Assembly (NCBI GenBank): GCA_947458575.1
Contig: CANHBE010000123.1
Span: forward strand, 1 to 7,480
Source of the DNA: Flavobacteriaceae bacterium
GTDB lineage: Bacteria; Bacteroidota; Bacteroidia; Flavobacteriales; Flavobacteriaceae
Direction: 5' to 3'
DNA: 7,480 nucleotides
Shown: piece by piece, positions 1 through 6,607 of the stretch
Position numbering within the stretch: position 1 is the stretch's first letter
Layout: each line of letters begins with the position of its first letter
Notes under the pieces: generated by a model
What the model was told of the DNA's origin: nothing
The model's input: the letters and a program-made list of their open reading frames with translations, nothing else
Database searches by the model: none
Translations under genes and position numbers: made by a program

Positions 1-1
1 A

Positions 2-484
2 CGCACTTTGAGAGGTGTAAAAACAGATGAAATCAATAACTTTTTTATTAATATTCTCTCTGGTTTTACAGACCTGATAGATGGAATTGTCGCGCAGCTG
101 AATATGATTGGCTGGATTATTAGTGGATTTTCGCTTCTTGTAGGAGGTTTTGGTATCGCAAACATTATGTTCGTTTCAGTAAAAGAACGGACCAACCTAA
201 TCGGAATTCAAAAATCTTTAGGTGCCAAGAACAGATTCATCTTGTTTCAGTTCTTGTTCGAATCGGTAATTCTCTCTGTTATTGGCGGTATATGCGGATT
301 GATTCTAGTTTGGGTGATTTCTATAATCCTAACGCATGCCTTAGATTTTGAATTTGTACTTAGTTTCGGAAATATAGCTCTGGGAACCGGATTGTCAGCC
401 TTTATCGGATTGCTATCCGGTATTCTTCCCGCTCTTTCTGCATCTCGCCTAGATCCTGTAGAAGCGATTCGGACAGGGATGTAG
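2..484 (+). CDS. ABC transporter permease, MacB/FtsX type (C-terminal fragment)
   Basis: This is the C-terminal part of an inner-membrane permease of the MacB/FtsX family; the frame is open to the left window edge (first whole codon at 2), so the true start and periplasmic domain lie outside. About 160 residues are visible. Three hydrophobic segments can be seen, near fragment residues 35-57, 84-110 and 122-146. Between the first two lies the cytoplasmic stretch VSVKERTNLIGIQKSLGAKN, typical of FtsX-like domains, and the protein ends with ALSASRLDPVEAIRTGM, the usual C-terminus of MacB-type permeases. Family members work with an ATPase to drive export of lipoproteins, peptides or drugs by mechanotransmission, or act in cell division. 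No ATPase is in the window, so the substrate is unknown. It converges on accD and ends at a shared terminator. The family call is secure; the specific role is not. Confidence 0.9.
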   Translation, partial: RTLRGVKTDEINNFFINILSGFTDLIDGIVAQLNMIGWIISGFSLLVGGFGIANIMFVSVKERTNLIGIQKSLGAKNRFILFQFLFESVILSVIGGICGLILVWVISIILTHALDFEFVLSFGNIALGTGLSAFIGLLSGILPALSASRLDPVEAIRTGM

Positions 485-507
485 ATAGGGACGAGATTTA
501 AGTTGCC

Positions 508-556
508 AAAAACAAAAAAACCCGACAACATGAAGAGGTCGGGGTTTGCTTTATTT
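508..556. terminator. Bidirectional intrinsic terminator between ABC permease and accD
   Basis: An inverted repeat pairs AAACCCGAC (518-526) with GTCGGGGTTT (538-547), one G bulged, around an 11-nt loop. Read on the minus strand the stem is followed by TTTTTTTGTTTTT, a strong U-tract for ending accD transcripts. Read on the plus strand it is followed by TTTGCTTTATTTT, a weaker tract for the permease gene. It lies 23 bp or more past both stop codons in a convergent gap, which is what a shared terminator should look like. Confidence 0.85.
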
Positions 557-567
557 TGCTGTCTTAA

Positions 568-1422
568 TTATCTGATTTCCTCATTTAGGATTAGGTCAAG
601 ATATAAATTGATTTTGTCTTTCAACTCTTTTCTAGGCGTTATGAAGTCTAAGAAACCGTGCTCCAAAACAAATTCTGCAGTTTGAAAACCTTCCGGTAAA
701 TCTTTCCCCGTGGTATCTTTAACGACACGCGGACCTGCAAAACCTATAAGAGCTCCAGGCTCAGAAATATTAACGTCACCCAACATCGCATACGAGGCGG
801 TAGTTCCACCTGTTGTTGGATCAGTACATAAGGATATGTAAGGAATCTTAGCATCAGCCAATTGTGCGAGTTTCGCAGAAGTTTTTGCCAACTGCATCAG
901 GGAATAGGCGGCTTCCATCATTCTCGCTCCTCCTGATTTTGAAATCATAAGAAACGGAATTTTGTTTTTGATGGAGTAATCAATTCCTCTTGCAATTTTT
1001 TCTCCAACAACAGCACCCATAGAGCCACCGATAAAGGCAAAATCCATACAACAAACCACCAAGTCTTTTCCTTTAGATTTGCCCACTGCCGTTCGAACCG
1101 CATCCTTCAACTTCGTTTTTTCCATGACCTCTTTCAAACGATCCGAATATTTCTTGGTGTCTTCAAAATGCAAAGGGTCTTTTGAAGTCATTTTGGCATC
1201 AAGTTCTTTAAATTCGTTGTCGTCGAACAGAATTTGAAAGTATTCTGCACTGCCAATTCTAACGTGAAAACCGTCTTCAGGACTTACCCAAAGATTGCGT
1301 TCTAATTCGTCTGCATCCACGATTTTGCCGGTTGGAGACTTGTACCATAATCCTTTTGGCACGTCTTTTTTGTCCTCTGTGGCGGTTGTGATTCCTTTTT
1401 CAGTTCTTTTAAACCAAGCCAT
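568..1422 (-). CDS. accD: Acetyl-CoA carboxylase carboxyltransferase subunit beta (AccD)
   Basis: AccD is the beta subunit of the carboxyltransferase that, with AccA, moves the carboxyl group from carboxybiotin to acetyl-CoA, giving malonyl-CoA for fatty acid synthesis in the cytoplasm. The 284-residue length fits the family. The start MAWFKRTEKGI matches the conserved AccD N-terminus, and no better start lies upstream. The crotonase-fold core carries SKSGGARMMEAA (161-172), TDPTTGGTTAS (200-210) and EPGALIGFAGPRVV (221-234), the glycine-rich loops that build the acyl-CoA and oxyanion sites. The N-terminal zinc-ribbon segment (about 26-56) aligns with that of E. coli AccD but has none of the four cysteines: Ser29, Ser47 and Asp50 sit at or near those positions. 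AccA is not in the window. The gene follows fbaA by 37 bp with no recognisable promoter of its own, so cotranscription is likely. No Shine-Dalgarno sequence is visible. Confidence 0.96.
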   Translation of the reverse strand: MAWFKRTEKGITTATEDKKDVPKGLWYKSPTGKIVDADELERNLWVSPEDGFHVRIGSAEYFQILFDDNEFKELDAKMTSKDPLHFEDTKKYSDRLKEVMEKTKLKDAVRTAVGKSKGKDLVVCCMDFAFIGGSMGAVVGEKIARGIDYSIKNKIPFLMISKSGGARMMEAAYSLMQLAKTSAKLAQLADAKIPYISLCTDPTTGGTTASYAMLGDVNISEPGALIGFAGPRVVKDTTGKDLPEGFQTAEFVLEHGFLDFITPRKELKDKINLYLDLILNEEIR

Positions 1423-1429
1423 AATTTTT

Positions 1430-1461
1430 AATTAATAATTTATAACTAACAATTAATAATT
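1430..1461. repeat. Two 11-bp direct repeats in the fbaA-accD gap
   Basis: AATTAATAATT occurs exactly at 1430-1440 and again at 1451-1461, start to start 21 bp apart (about two helical turns). The second copy runs into the fbaA stop codon (1460-1462). The surrounding gap is almost pure A/T. This may be a simple AT-rich duplication, an upstream element for accD, or chance; nothing in the sequence decides. Confidence 0.5.
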
Positions 1462-2527
1462 ATAATGTGTTTACGTTATTCAAGTCAGCAAATGCTTGCT
1501 CTAATCTCTTGTTGAAAGTTAATTCGCCCTCACGAACCCATTTTCTCGGATCATAATGCTTTTTATTTGGAGATTCTGGTCCGTCCGGACTACCAATTTG
1601 CGTTCGTAAATAATCAATATTTTTTGTCATATAATCACGAATTCCTTCGGTAAAGGCAAATTGAAGGTCAGTATCAATATTCATTTTGATAACGCCATAG
1701 CTAATTGCTTCTCTAATTTCCTCTAAAGTAGAACCTGATCCGCCATGAAATACAAAGTCAATAGGATTATGTCCGGTACCAAATTTTTGTTGTACAAATT
1801 CCTGTGAATTTTTGAGAATTTTTGGTGTTAATTTCACATTTCCAGGTTTGTATACGCCATGAACATTACCGAAAGCAGCTGCTATTGTAAATCTTGGACT
1901 TACCTTCAGTAGTTCCTCATAAGCATAGGCAACTTCTTCAGGTTGTGTGTATAATTTGGAGCTATCTACATCAGAGTTATCAACTCCATCTTCTTCACCA
2001 CCGGTGATTCCCAATTCGATTTCTAAGGTCATCCCCATTTTGCTCATTCGTTTCAAATAAGAAGAGCAAATCTCAATGTTCTCGTGTAATGGTTCTTCCG
2101 ATAGATCAATCATGTGGGAACTAAACAAAGACTTACCGGTTTCGGCGAAGTGCTTTTCGCTAGCATCTAACATTCCGTCTAACCAATGCAGCAGTTTCTT
2201 TGCACAGTGATCTGTATGAAGAATAACAGTTGCGCCATATGCTTCCGCCAGCGTGTGAATATGTTTCGCGCCAGCTATTGCGCCAGCTATTGCTGCTTTT
2301 TCATTTGTGTTTGGCAAGCCTTTTCCAGCGTTGAAAGCAGCTCCACCATTAGAGAATTGAATGATAACTGGAGCCTTAAGTTTTGCCGCAGTTTCTAATA
2401 CACCGTTTATTGAACTGGAACCAATTACATTTACCGCTGGTAAAGCAAAGCCCTTTTCCTTTGCGTATCTGAATATTTCCTGGACTTGATCACCTGTTGC
2501 AACGCCCGGTTTTATGCTATGAGACAT
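1460..2527 (-). CDS. fbaA: Class II fructose-bisphosphate aldolase (FbaA)
   Basis: This zinc-dependent cytoplasmic enzyme reversibly splits fructose 1,6-bisphosphate into dihydroxyacetone phosphate and glyceraldehyde 3-phosphate in glycolysis and gluconeogenesis. The 355 residues cover the full class IIa TIM barrel and align with E. coli FbaA with an offset of about 3. Active-site residues are all present: Asp106 and His107 in HTDHC (104-108), Glu171 in ELGITGGEEDGVD, the Glu178/Glu179 pair, His223 in GNVHG, His261 in FHGGSGS and Asn283/Asp285 in NIDTD. Zinc is expected at His107, His223 and His261, with Glu179 the likely catalytic acid. The C-terminal PNKKHYDPRKWVREGE block is typical of class IIa. 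The start at 2527 gives MSHSIKPGVATGDQV, the expected N-terminus. A candidate promoter lies in the 47-bp gap behind tamL, and accD follows. Codons 83-90 contain a perfect 12-bp tandem duplication that keeps the normal length. Confidence 0.97.
   Translation of the reverse strand: MSHSIKPGVATGDQVQEIFRYAKEKGFALPAVNVIGSSSINGVLETAAKLKAPVIIQFSNGGAAFNAGKGLPNTNEKAAIAGAIAGAKHIHTLAEAYGATVILHTDHCAKKLLHWLDGMLDASEKHFAETGKSLFSSHMIDLSEEPLHENIEICSSYLKRMSKMGMTLEIELGITGGEEDGVDNSDVDSSKLYTQPEEVAYAYEELLKVSPRFTIAAAFGNVHGVYKPGNVKLTPKILKNSQEFVQQKFGTGHNPIDFVFHGGSGSTLEEIREAISYGVIKMNIDTDLQFAFTEGIRDYMTKNIDYLRTQIGSPDGPESPNKKHYDPRKWVREGELTFNKRLEQAFADLNNVNTL
2269..2292. repeat. Perfect 12-bp tandem repeat inside fbaA
   Basis: CGCCAGCTATTG is present twice back to back (2269-2280 and 2281-2292), with the preceding G also shared. 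On the coding strand it encodes AIAG twice in the helix AAIAGAIAGAKHIH. E. coli FbaA has ASIAGAVAGALHVH at the same place, so the amino acid pattern is ancestral and the DNA identity, not the length, is what is unusual. Confidence 0.9.
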
Positions 2528-2553
2528 GGCTATTTTTTTAATGTTAAGGTTGA

Positions 2554-2561
2554 CAAAAATA
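2554..2561 (-). promoter_or_regulatory. Candidate Bacteroidota -7 element for fbaA(-accD)
   Basis: The minus strand reads TATTTTTG here, a full match to the TAnnTTTG -7 consensus. It sits 26 nt before the fbaA ATG, in the 47-bp gap after tamL, which would give a leader of about 20 nt. No clear -33 TTTG is found at the usual distance, and the motif is common in AT-rich DNA, so this is only a candidate. If real, fbaA-accD can be transcribed apart from tamL. Confidence 0.4.
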
Positions 2562-2574
2562 CTAATTAATAGTT

Positions 2575-5124
2575 TTAGAAGGGATAATTTATACCAATAT
2601 TTGCAACAGCGTTAGCAAAATTATAATCCCTGAACCATTTCTGATTTGAGGTGTCCGAAGGAATGTAAGTCTTGAATCCTAGATCAAAACGGATTACAAA
2701 AAAACTGAGGTCATAACGCAAGCCGAATCCAGAGCCAACAGCAGTGTCTTTAAGCGACTCTAGTCCGCTGAAAACAGCTTCTTCGTTTTCAATGTTATCG
2801 AACACATTCCAAATATTACCGGTATCAATGAAAAAAGCGCCATTAAATTTTTCAAAGAAATTAAAGCGGAATTCTGCACTGATGGCAATCTTAAAATTTG
2901 CTTCGTTAAAATCGCGTCTTGCAGATGTTCGGCCCGGACCTAACGAATATGACTGCCATGCTCGGTTGTCATTAGAACCGCCCGAAAAATAACTTCGAGA
3001 GAAAGGCACACTTTCTGAATTGCCATATGGAACTGCCAAGCCCACAAAACTTCTGAACGCCAACACTCTTTTTGACCTGAAGTCCCAATGTTTGATATAT
3101 TCTAGTTCTGTTTTGAAGTACTGCGAATATTCTACTTCAAATATTGTTTTTTTTGCGCCTTGAGCGCCTGTTTGTTGTGATAAGTTGGCTAAAAGCGAAA
3201 GGAAATTACCCGCTGATTCAATTTTTCCTCTGAAGATGTGAAAACGTTCGTCGGTGATGTCTTTTTTTGTCGATTTTGAAACAGAGAAACTTGAAGCAAA
3301 AATCAGGTTGTTTTCTGTCAAACGAGCAGCCCGCTCCACAACACTTCGCACAGAATCTAAGTCATCAGTATTTAGAGTAATCGAACCATTAGCAATGTCG
3401 GTCAAAAATCCGTCAGTTCCGCTTGATACTATCAAATCGTTATCGGTATCAAAATAGTCAGGATTTGCTCCGGATGTTTGGGCGATATCGTTTAAAACAT
3501 CATATGACGAACGATAGACATTGAAATAGTTTGCGGGGTTAAGATTTTTAACATATTGAATGTTAAACAAATCAAATTTGAAGGACGTATTTCGATCTTG
3601 AGTCCAATTATAAGTCATCGCACCGGTAAAGTTTTCTTTATCCAAACCAATATTCTCTTGTTTTGAAAATCCCATCGTTAGAGAGGTTGATGGTATCATT
3701 CGTTTTGGAATAATCTTGTCGGTATTAAAAAACATGAGAATTCTCGGGAAACTGAGTCGCAAATCTATACCGTAATCGATTACGTTAAAGAACTGATTTT
3801 TCGGATTGGCCAAATCGCGTGAAGCTCCGACATTACCGCGCGTAATTACCTCGAATGTTTCGGCTCCGTTAAATACGTTTCTGATGAGGAAAGATAAATT
3901 TCCTGAAATACCAAAATCTTGAATATTCGAGTGCGTGAAGTCAATACCATAACCAAAACTATATTTTTCTCTTTGAGTCAAATAAATGTCAGCCACTAAT
4001 GATTGCTGAATGGAATCAAGCGGATTTATGCGATATCTCACAGAAGGATAATTGAAAATTCTCAGATTGCTCAAGTAACGAGTCGTTAAATTTGTCTTCA
4101 AATCGGAGTACAAACTTCCTTTGGTTATAAAAACAGCATCCGTAATTGACTTGGGCTTGTATTTCAATTTTCCCTTGCTAAACAGATTAAAATTTGAAAA
4201 TGTAGTTTTCTTTTCTTCCGTTTTAGTGGTGTCTTTCGGGTCAAAATCAGTATGAATGTTAACCTCGCTAATGGGATAAAGTGTAAAGGGTTTTGTCTTG
4301 ATTGAATCCTTATCACTGTATGTGTAATTTCCAATTTTCAAATTTACATTGGTCTTGTGATTGCCATTAAGAGTGTCAATATTAAAGGTGACAAAAGTTG
4401 ATTGAAATTCGTACGCTCCGTTGTTTCGAAAATGAGTTGTAATTCTATTTCTTTCCAATTCAAAATCACTTGTTTGGTATTGTTTACCGGATTTAATGAA
4501 AGATAAATTATTGTTGATTTTGTAAAGTGAGTCTAAGGCAGGCGTCATAATCGACGTTTGTAAACTATCAATAAAATACGGCGCTCCTGTGACCACATTA
4601 TAAACCACTTTTGACCTTCTTTTCGGGAGCGAATCGATTTTGAAGGTTGATTTGACGTCGAAATAACCGCGATTGAAATAGTGCGACTTCAAACGAAGGT
4701 TTGATTTCTCTATACTTTTTACATCAACAATGGAAGGTGGTTCTCCTGTGGTTTTTAAAAACTCATGTATTCCCGAATACCAGAATGATTTCCCAAGCCG
4801 ATTTACTTGTTTGGCCGACAGGAGTTTAGACATCCGAGCGTATTTCTTCGGGTTCTTTATAAACTTTGATTGGTAAATAGAATCGTGCTTGAGATTGGCG
4901 AGATTGTACAAATGTAACCTTAGCCGAAAACCAAAAATTGAGGAATTTGGCTTCTTAGACATTAGTTCTGTGATTGCTTCTGAGTTTTCTTTTTTCTCGT
5001 TTACGTAAATATCATTTTTAGTCAGCAGTCTTTCGTTTTTTGGAACATTCTTTAGCACATTACACGCAGTAATTATAATCCCTATTAGAAGAAATAATGA
5101 TATTTTTGCAAAGGACTTTCTCAA
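2575..5124 (-). CDS. tamL: TamL-type outer-membrane assembly lipoprotein (Omp85/BamA-TamA family)
   Basis: This is a full-length Omp85-superfamily protein of 849 residues, of the Bacteroidota kind that carries a lipid anchor and is thought to work with TamB in outer-membrane assembly. The N-terminus MRKSFAKISLFLLIGIIITA ends in a lipobox (ITAC, Cys21), pointing to signal peptidase II processing. Residues about 28-385 look like several POTRA domains, for example HYFNRGYFDVKST (148-160) and RITTHFRNNGAYEF (227-240). A 16-stranded barrel starts near KYSFGYGIDF (387-396). Barrel hallmarks are FIDTGNIW (765-772), the block GSGFGLRYDLSFFVIRFDLG (797-816) and the terminal residues INYPF ending in Phe. 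The loop-6 motif reads RAW (721-723) where Omp85 proteins usually have RG plus an aromatic. A long acidic stretch (about 550-592) should be a surface loop. The start is TTG: the next in-frame ATG is codon 55 and would remove the signal peptide. BamA is a possible alternative name, but the lipobox favours TamL. Confidence 0.88.
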   Translation of the reverse strand: MRKSFAKISLFLLIGIIITACNVLKNVPKNERLLTKNDIYVNEKKENSEAITELMSKKPNSSIFGFRLRLHLYNLANLKHDSIYQSKFIKNPKKYARMSKLLSAKQVNRLGKSFWYSGIHEFLKTTGEPPSIVDVKSIEKSNLRLKSHYFNRGYFDVKSTFKIDSLPKRRSKVVYNVVTGAPYFIDSLQTSIMTPALDSLYKINNNLSFIKSGKQYQTSDFELERNRITTHFRNNGAYEFQSTFVTFNIDTLNGNHKTNVNLKIGNYTYSDKDSIKTKPFTLYPISEVNIHTDFDPKDTTKTEEKKTTFSNFNLFSKGKLKYKPKSITDAVFITKGSLYSDLKTNLTTRYLSNLRIFNYPSVRYRINPLDSIQQSLVADIYLTQREKYSFGYGIDFTHSNIQDFGISGNLSFLIRNVFNGAETFEVITRGNVGASRDLANPKNQFFNVIDYGIDLRLSFPRILMFFNTDKIIPKRMIPSTSLTMGFSKQENIGLDKENFTGAMTYNWTQDRNTSFKFDLFNIQYVKNLNPANYFNVYRSSYDVLNDIAQTSGANPDYFDTDNDLIVSSGTDGFLTDIANGSITLNTDDLDSVRSVVERAARLTENNLIFASSFSVSKSTKKDITDERFHIFRGKIESAGNFLSLLANLSQQTGAQGAKKTIFEVEYSQYFKTELEYIKHWDFRSKRVLAFRSFVGLAVPYGNSESVPFSRSYFSGGSNDNRAWQSYSLGPGRTSARRDFNEANFKIAISAEFRFNFFEKFNGAFFIDTGNIWNVFDNIENEEAVFSGLESLKDTAVGSGFGLRYDLSFFVIRFDLGFKTYIPSDTSNQKWFRDYNFANAVANIGINYPF
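5101..5108 (+). promoter_or_regulatory. Possible -7 element for the TrmH-family methyltransferase gene
   Basis: TATTTTTG on the plus strand matches TAnnTTTG, 53 nt before the ATG at 5162 and inside the signal-peptide codons of tamL. No good -33 partner is seen. The divergent gap is only 37 bp, so a promoter for this gene probably has to overlap the tamL coding region, but this exact site is uncertain. Confidence 0.22.
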
Positions 5125-5144
5125 GGGTTTTGAAATATTTGAAT

Positions 5145-5152
5145 CAAAAGTA
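5145..5152 (-). promoter_or_regulatory. Candidate -7 element for tamL
   Basis: The minus strand reads TACTTTTG, matching TAnnTTTG, 20 nt before the TTG start of tamL. A TTTG lies upstream (plus-strand 5177-5180) with a 24-nt spacer, slightly longer than the usual -33/-7 distance, and inside the first codons of the divergent methyltransferase gene. The position is right for a tamL promoter but the evidence is motif matching only. Confidence 0.4.
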
Positions 5153-5161
5153 CATTTTTTT

Positions 5162-5890
5162 ATGGTTAGTAAAAACCAAATAAAATTAATAACTAGTTTA
5201 CATCAGAAAAAATATCGCCTGACCCACGGATTATTCATCGCAGAGGGAATCAAGGTAATTGAAGAGCTTTTGCGATCGGACTTTTCACTTAACCATATTT
5301 ACCAAATCGAACCATTATTTGAATCGGTTTCAAATGACTTCAAAACCACGATTTCAAGTGATGAACTTCGCAAGATTTCCGCCCTTCACACGCCCAATAA
5401 TTGTTTAGCTGTTTTTGAAATTCCTGCACAACGTCCAATACTTGAACATGGACTAATAGTCGCCTTAGATGATGTCCGTGACCCCGGAAATCTCGGGACT
5501 ATTTTACGAATTTGTGATTGGTTTGGCATCGAGCAATTGGTTTGTTCAAACGAAACAGTAGATGTTTATAATCCAAAAGTTGTCCAAGCTACGATGGGTT
5601 CTGTTTCTAGAGTTAAGGTTCAATATACTGATCTTTCGGAGTGGTTGAGCCAAACAAAATTACCAGTCTACGGCACATTTATGGACGGCAAGAATATATA
5701 TCAAGAGGTTCTACCGAAAGAGGCAATTGTAGTTTTTGGCAATGAAGGTAATGGGATATCCGAAGTAATTCAAAAGCATATTGCAAATCGCATTGCGATA
5801 CCAAAATTCGGAAAATTGCAGCAAACAGAAAGTCTAAATGTAGCAGCTTCAACTGCGATTGTATTAAGCGAATTCCACAGAGGTTTATAA
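5162..5890 (+). CDS. TrmH/SpoU-family RNA 2'-O-ribose methyltransferase
   Basis: This is a SPOUT-class (trefoil-knot) enzyme expected to methylate the ribose 2'-OH of a tRNA or rRNA nucleotide using S-adenosylmethionine. The 242 residues include an N-terminal substrate-binding domain of the L30e-like type (about 1-90; note KKYRLTHGLFIAEGIKVIEE) and a C-terminal catalytic domain. The three SpoU motifs are present: motif 1 LDDVRDPGNLGTILRICDWF (102-121) with Asn110 and the catalytic Arg116, motif 2 VFGNEGNGIS (191-200) with Glu195, and motif 3 IPKFGKLQQTESLNVAAS (213-230) with Ser224 and Asn226. Motif 3 has a few more residues before SLNV than classical TrmH/RlmB. The domain layout is like RlmB and TsnR-type enzymes, but the target nucleotide cannot be read from the sequence, so no symbol is given. 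It is divergent from tamL and convergent with porT. The ATG at 5162 gives a complete N-terminal domain. Confidence 0.92.
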   Translation: MVSKNQIKLITSLHQKKYRLTHGLFIAEGIKVIEELLRSDFSLNHIYQIEPLFESVSNDFKTTISSDELRKISALHTPNNCLAVFEIPAQRPILEHGLIVALDDVRDPGNLGTILRICDWFGIEQLVCSNETVDVYNPKVVQATMGSVSRVKVQYTDLSEWLSQTKLPVYGTFMDGKNIYQEVLPKEAIVVFGNEGNGISEVIQKHIANRIAIPKFGKLQQTESLNVAASTAIVLSEFHRGL

Positions 5891-5895
5891 GAGTC

Positions 5896-6600
5896 TTAAT
5901 GAAAAGTAAAGTTGACCATCACCGCTCTGGTCGACATCGATTTGACGTTGCCTGTCCACGGGCTATTCGGGTCAACATCGCGAATCAATTCATCACCGAT
6001 GCCAAAAACACCACGAATAGAAGGTGAAAACTTGAAGTATTCCAAATACAAGTCAATTCCAAATCCCAATTCGTAATTACTGGTCCATTGTTTCACACGA
6101 AACTTCTGCTGCAAATTGTCATCTTGTGATTTGGAGTTACTGGATAAGTTCAACGTTCGAGAAAGTCCTGCCAATAAGTATGGTCTAATATTTCCGGTTC
6201 GCATGGATGAAAATTTCAATAGCAGCGGAAAGTGAATATAGGTTGCATTAACTTCCCGTTTGGCGTCGAGCTCCCTTGTAAATTCAGGATAGGTGAGATT
6301 TCTCTGCGTATAAAAAAGTCCGGGTTCAAATCGTAAGTTGATGTAATCCATTAGTTTAAGATCACCAACAAGTCCTACGTTAAATCCTATTGTCCGGTCG
6401 ACGTTGATGTCTGGCTTATTTTCTTTGTAACTAAATTTGTAATCATAGCTACTGAAACCCAGAAAATAGCCCCAATGAACGCGTTGTTTATCGAAGTTTT
6501 CTAAGTTAACCAAAGGGTCTTTGCCAAAAATCTTTCTTCCATGCTGAGCACTACCGGAAAGGACAAAGAGCAATGATATTAGACTAAATAATTGTTTCAT
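5896..6600 (-). CDS. porT: PorT-like outer-membrane beta-barrel protein of the type IX secretion system
   Basis: PorT (SprT in gliding flavobacteria) is an outer-membrane beta-barrel protein needed for type IX secretion, which exports surface adhesins and enzymes. The start chosen at 6600 gives a 234-residue protein opening with MKQLFSLISLLFVLSGSAQ, a clean signal peptide with likely cleavage after GSA; an ATG 24 bp upstream would add MHPKSSVL, spoil the signal peptide and overlap ubiE. The mature protein has alternating polar/aromatic strands typical of an eight-stranded barrel: VHWGYFLGFSSYDYKFSY near the N-terminus, then LRFEPGLFYTQRNLTY, TYIHFPLLLKFSS, IRPYLLAGLSRTLNL, NYELGFGIDLYLEYFKFSP and a final strand ending MVNFTFH. 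The position immediately behind ubiE (7 bp gap) is the arrangement I recall for porT in other Flavobacteriia. A generic barrel protein of the same fold is the main alternative. It ends 5 bp from the convergent methyltransferase gene. Confidence 0.85.
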   Translation of the reverse strand: MKQLFSLISLLFVLSGSAQHGRKIFGKDPLVNLENFDKQRVHWGYFLGFSSYDYKFSYKENKPDINVDRTIGFNVGLVGDLKLMDYINLRFEPGLFYTQRNLTYPEFTRELDAKREVNATYIHFPLLLKFSSMRTGNIRPYLLAGLSRTLNLSSNSKSQDDNLQQKFRVKQWTSNYELGFGIDLYLEYFKFSPSIRGVFGIGDELIRDVDPNSPWTGNVKSMSTRAVMVNFTFH

Positions 6601-6607
6601 TAAAACG

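Noticed and set aside
247..531. 94-codon minus-strand frame opposite the ABC permease
   Set aside because: It lies antisense to a clear membrane protein gene, has no recognisable domain and runs into the terminator; it is a shadow frame.
503..685. 60-codon plus-strand frame spanning the terminator and the accD 3' end
   Set aside because: It begins inside the terminator hairpin and then runs antisense to accD; no family features.
2561..2573. Near-palindrome ACTAATTAATAGT after tamL as a terminator
   Set aside because: Only four outer base pairs form and the centre is mismatched; too weak for termination, though T-rich sequence follows on the minus strand.
2744..3457. Plus-strand frames opposite tamL (82 and 67 codons)
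   Set aside because: They are reverse-complement shadows of barrel strands in tamL, with no independent support.
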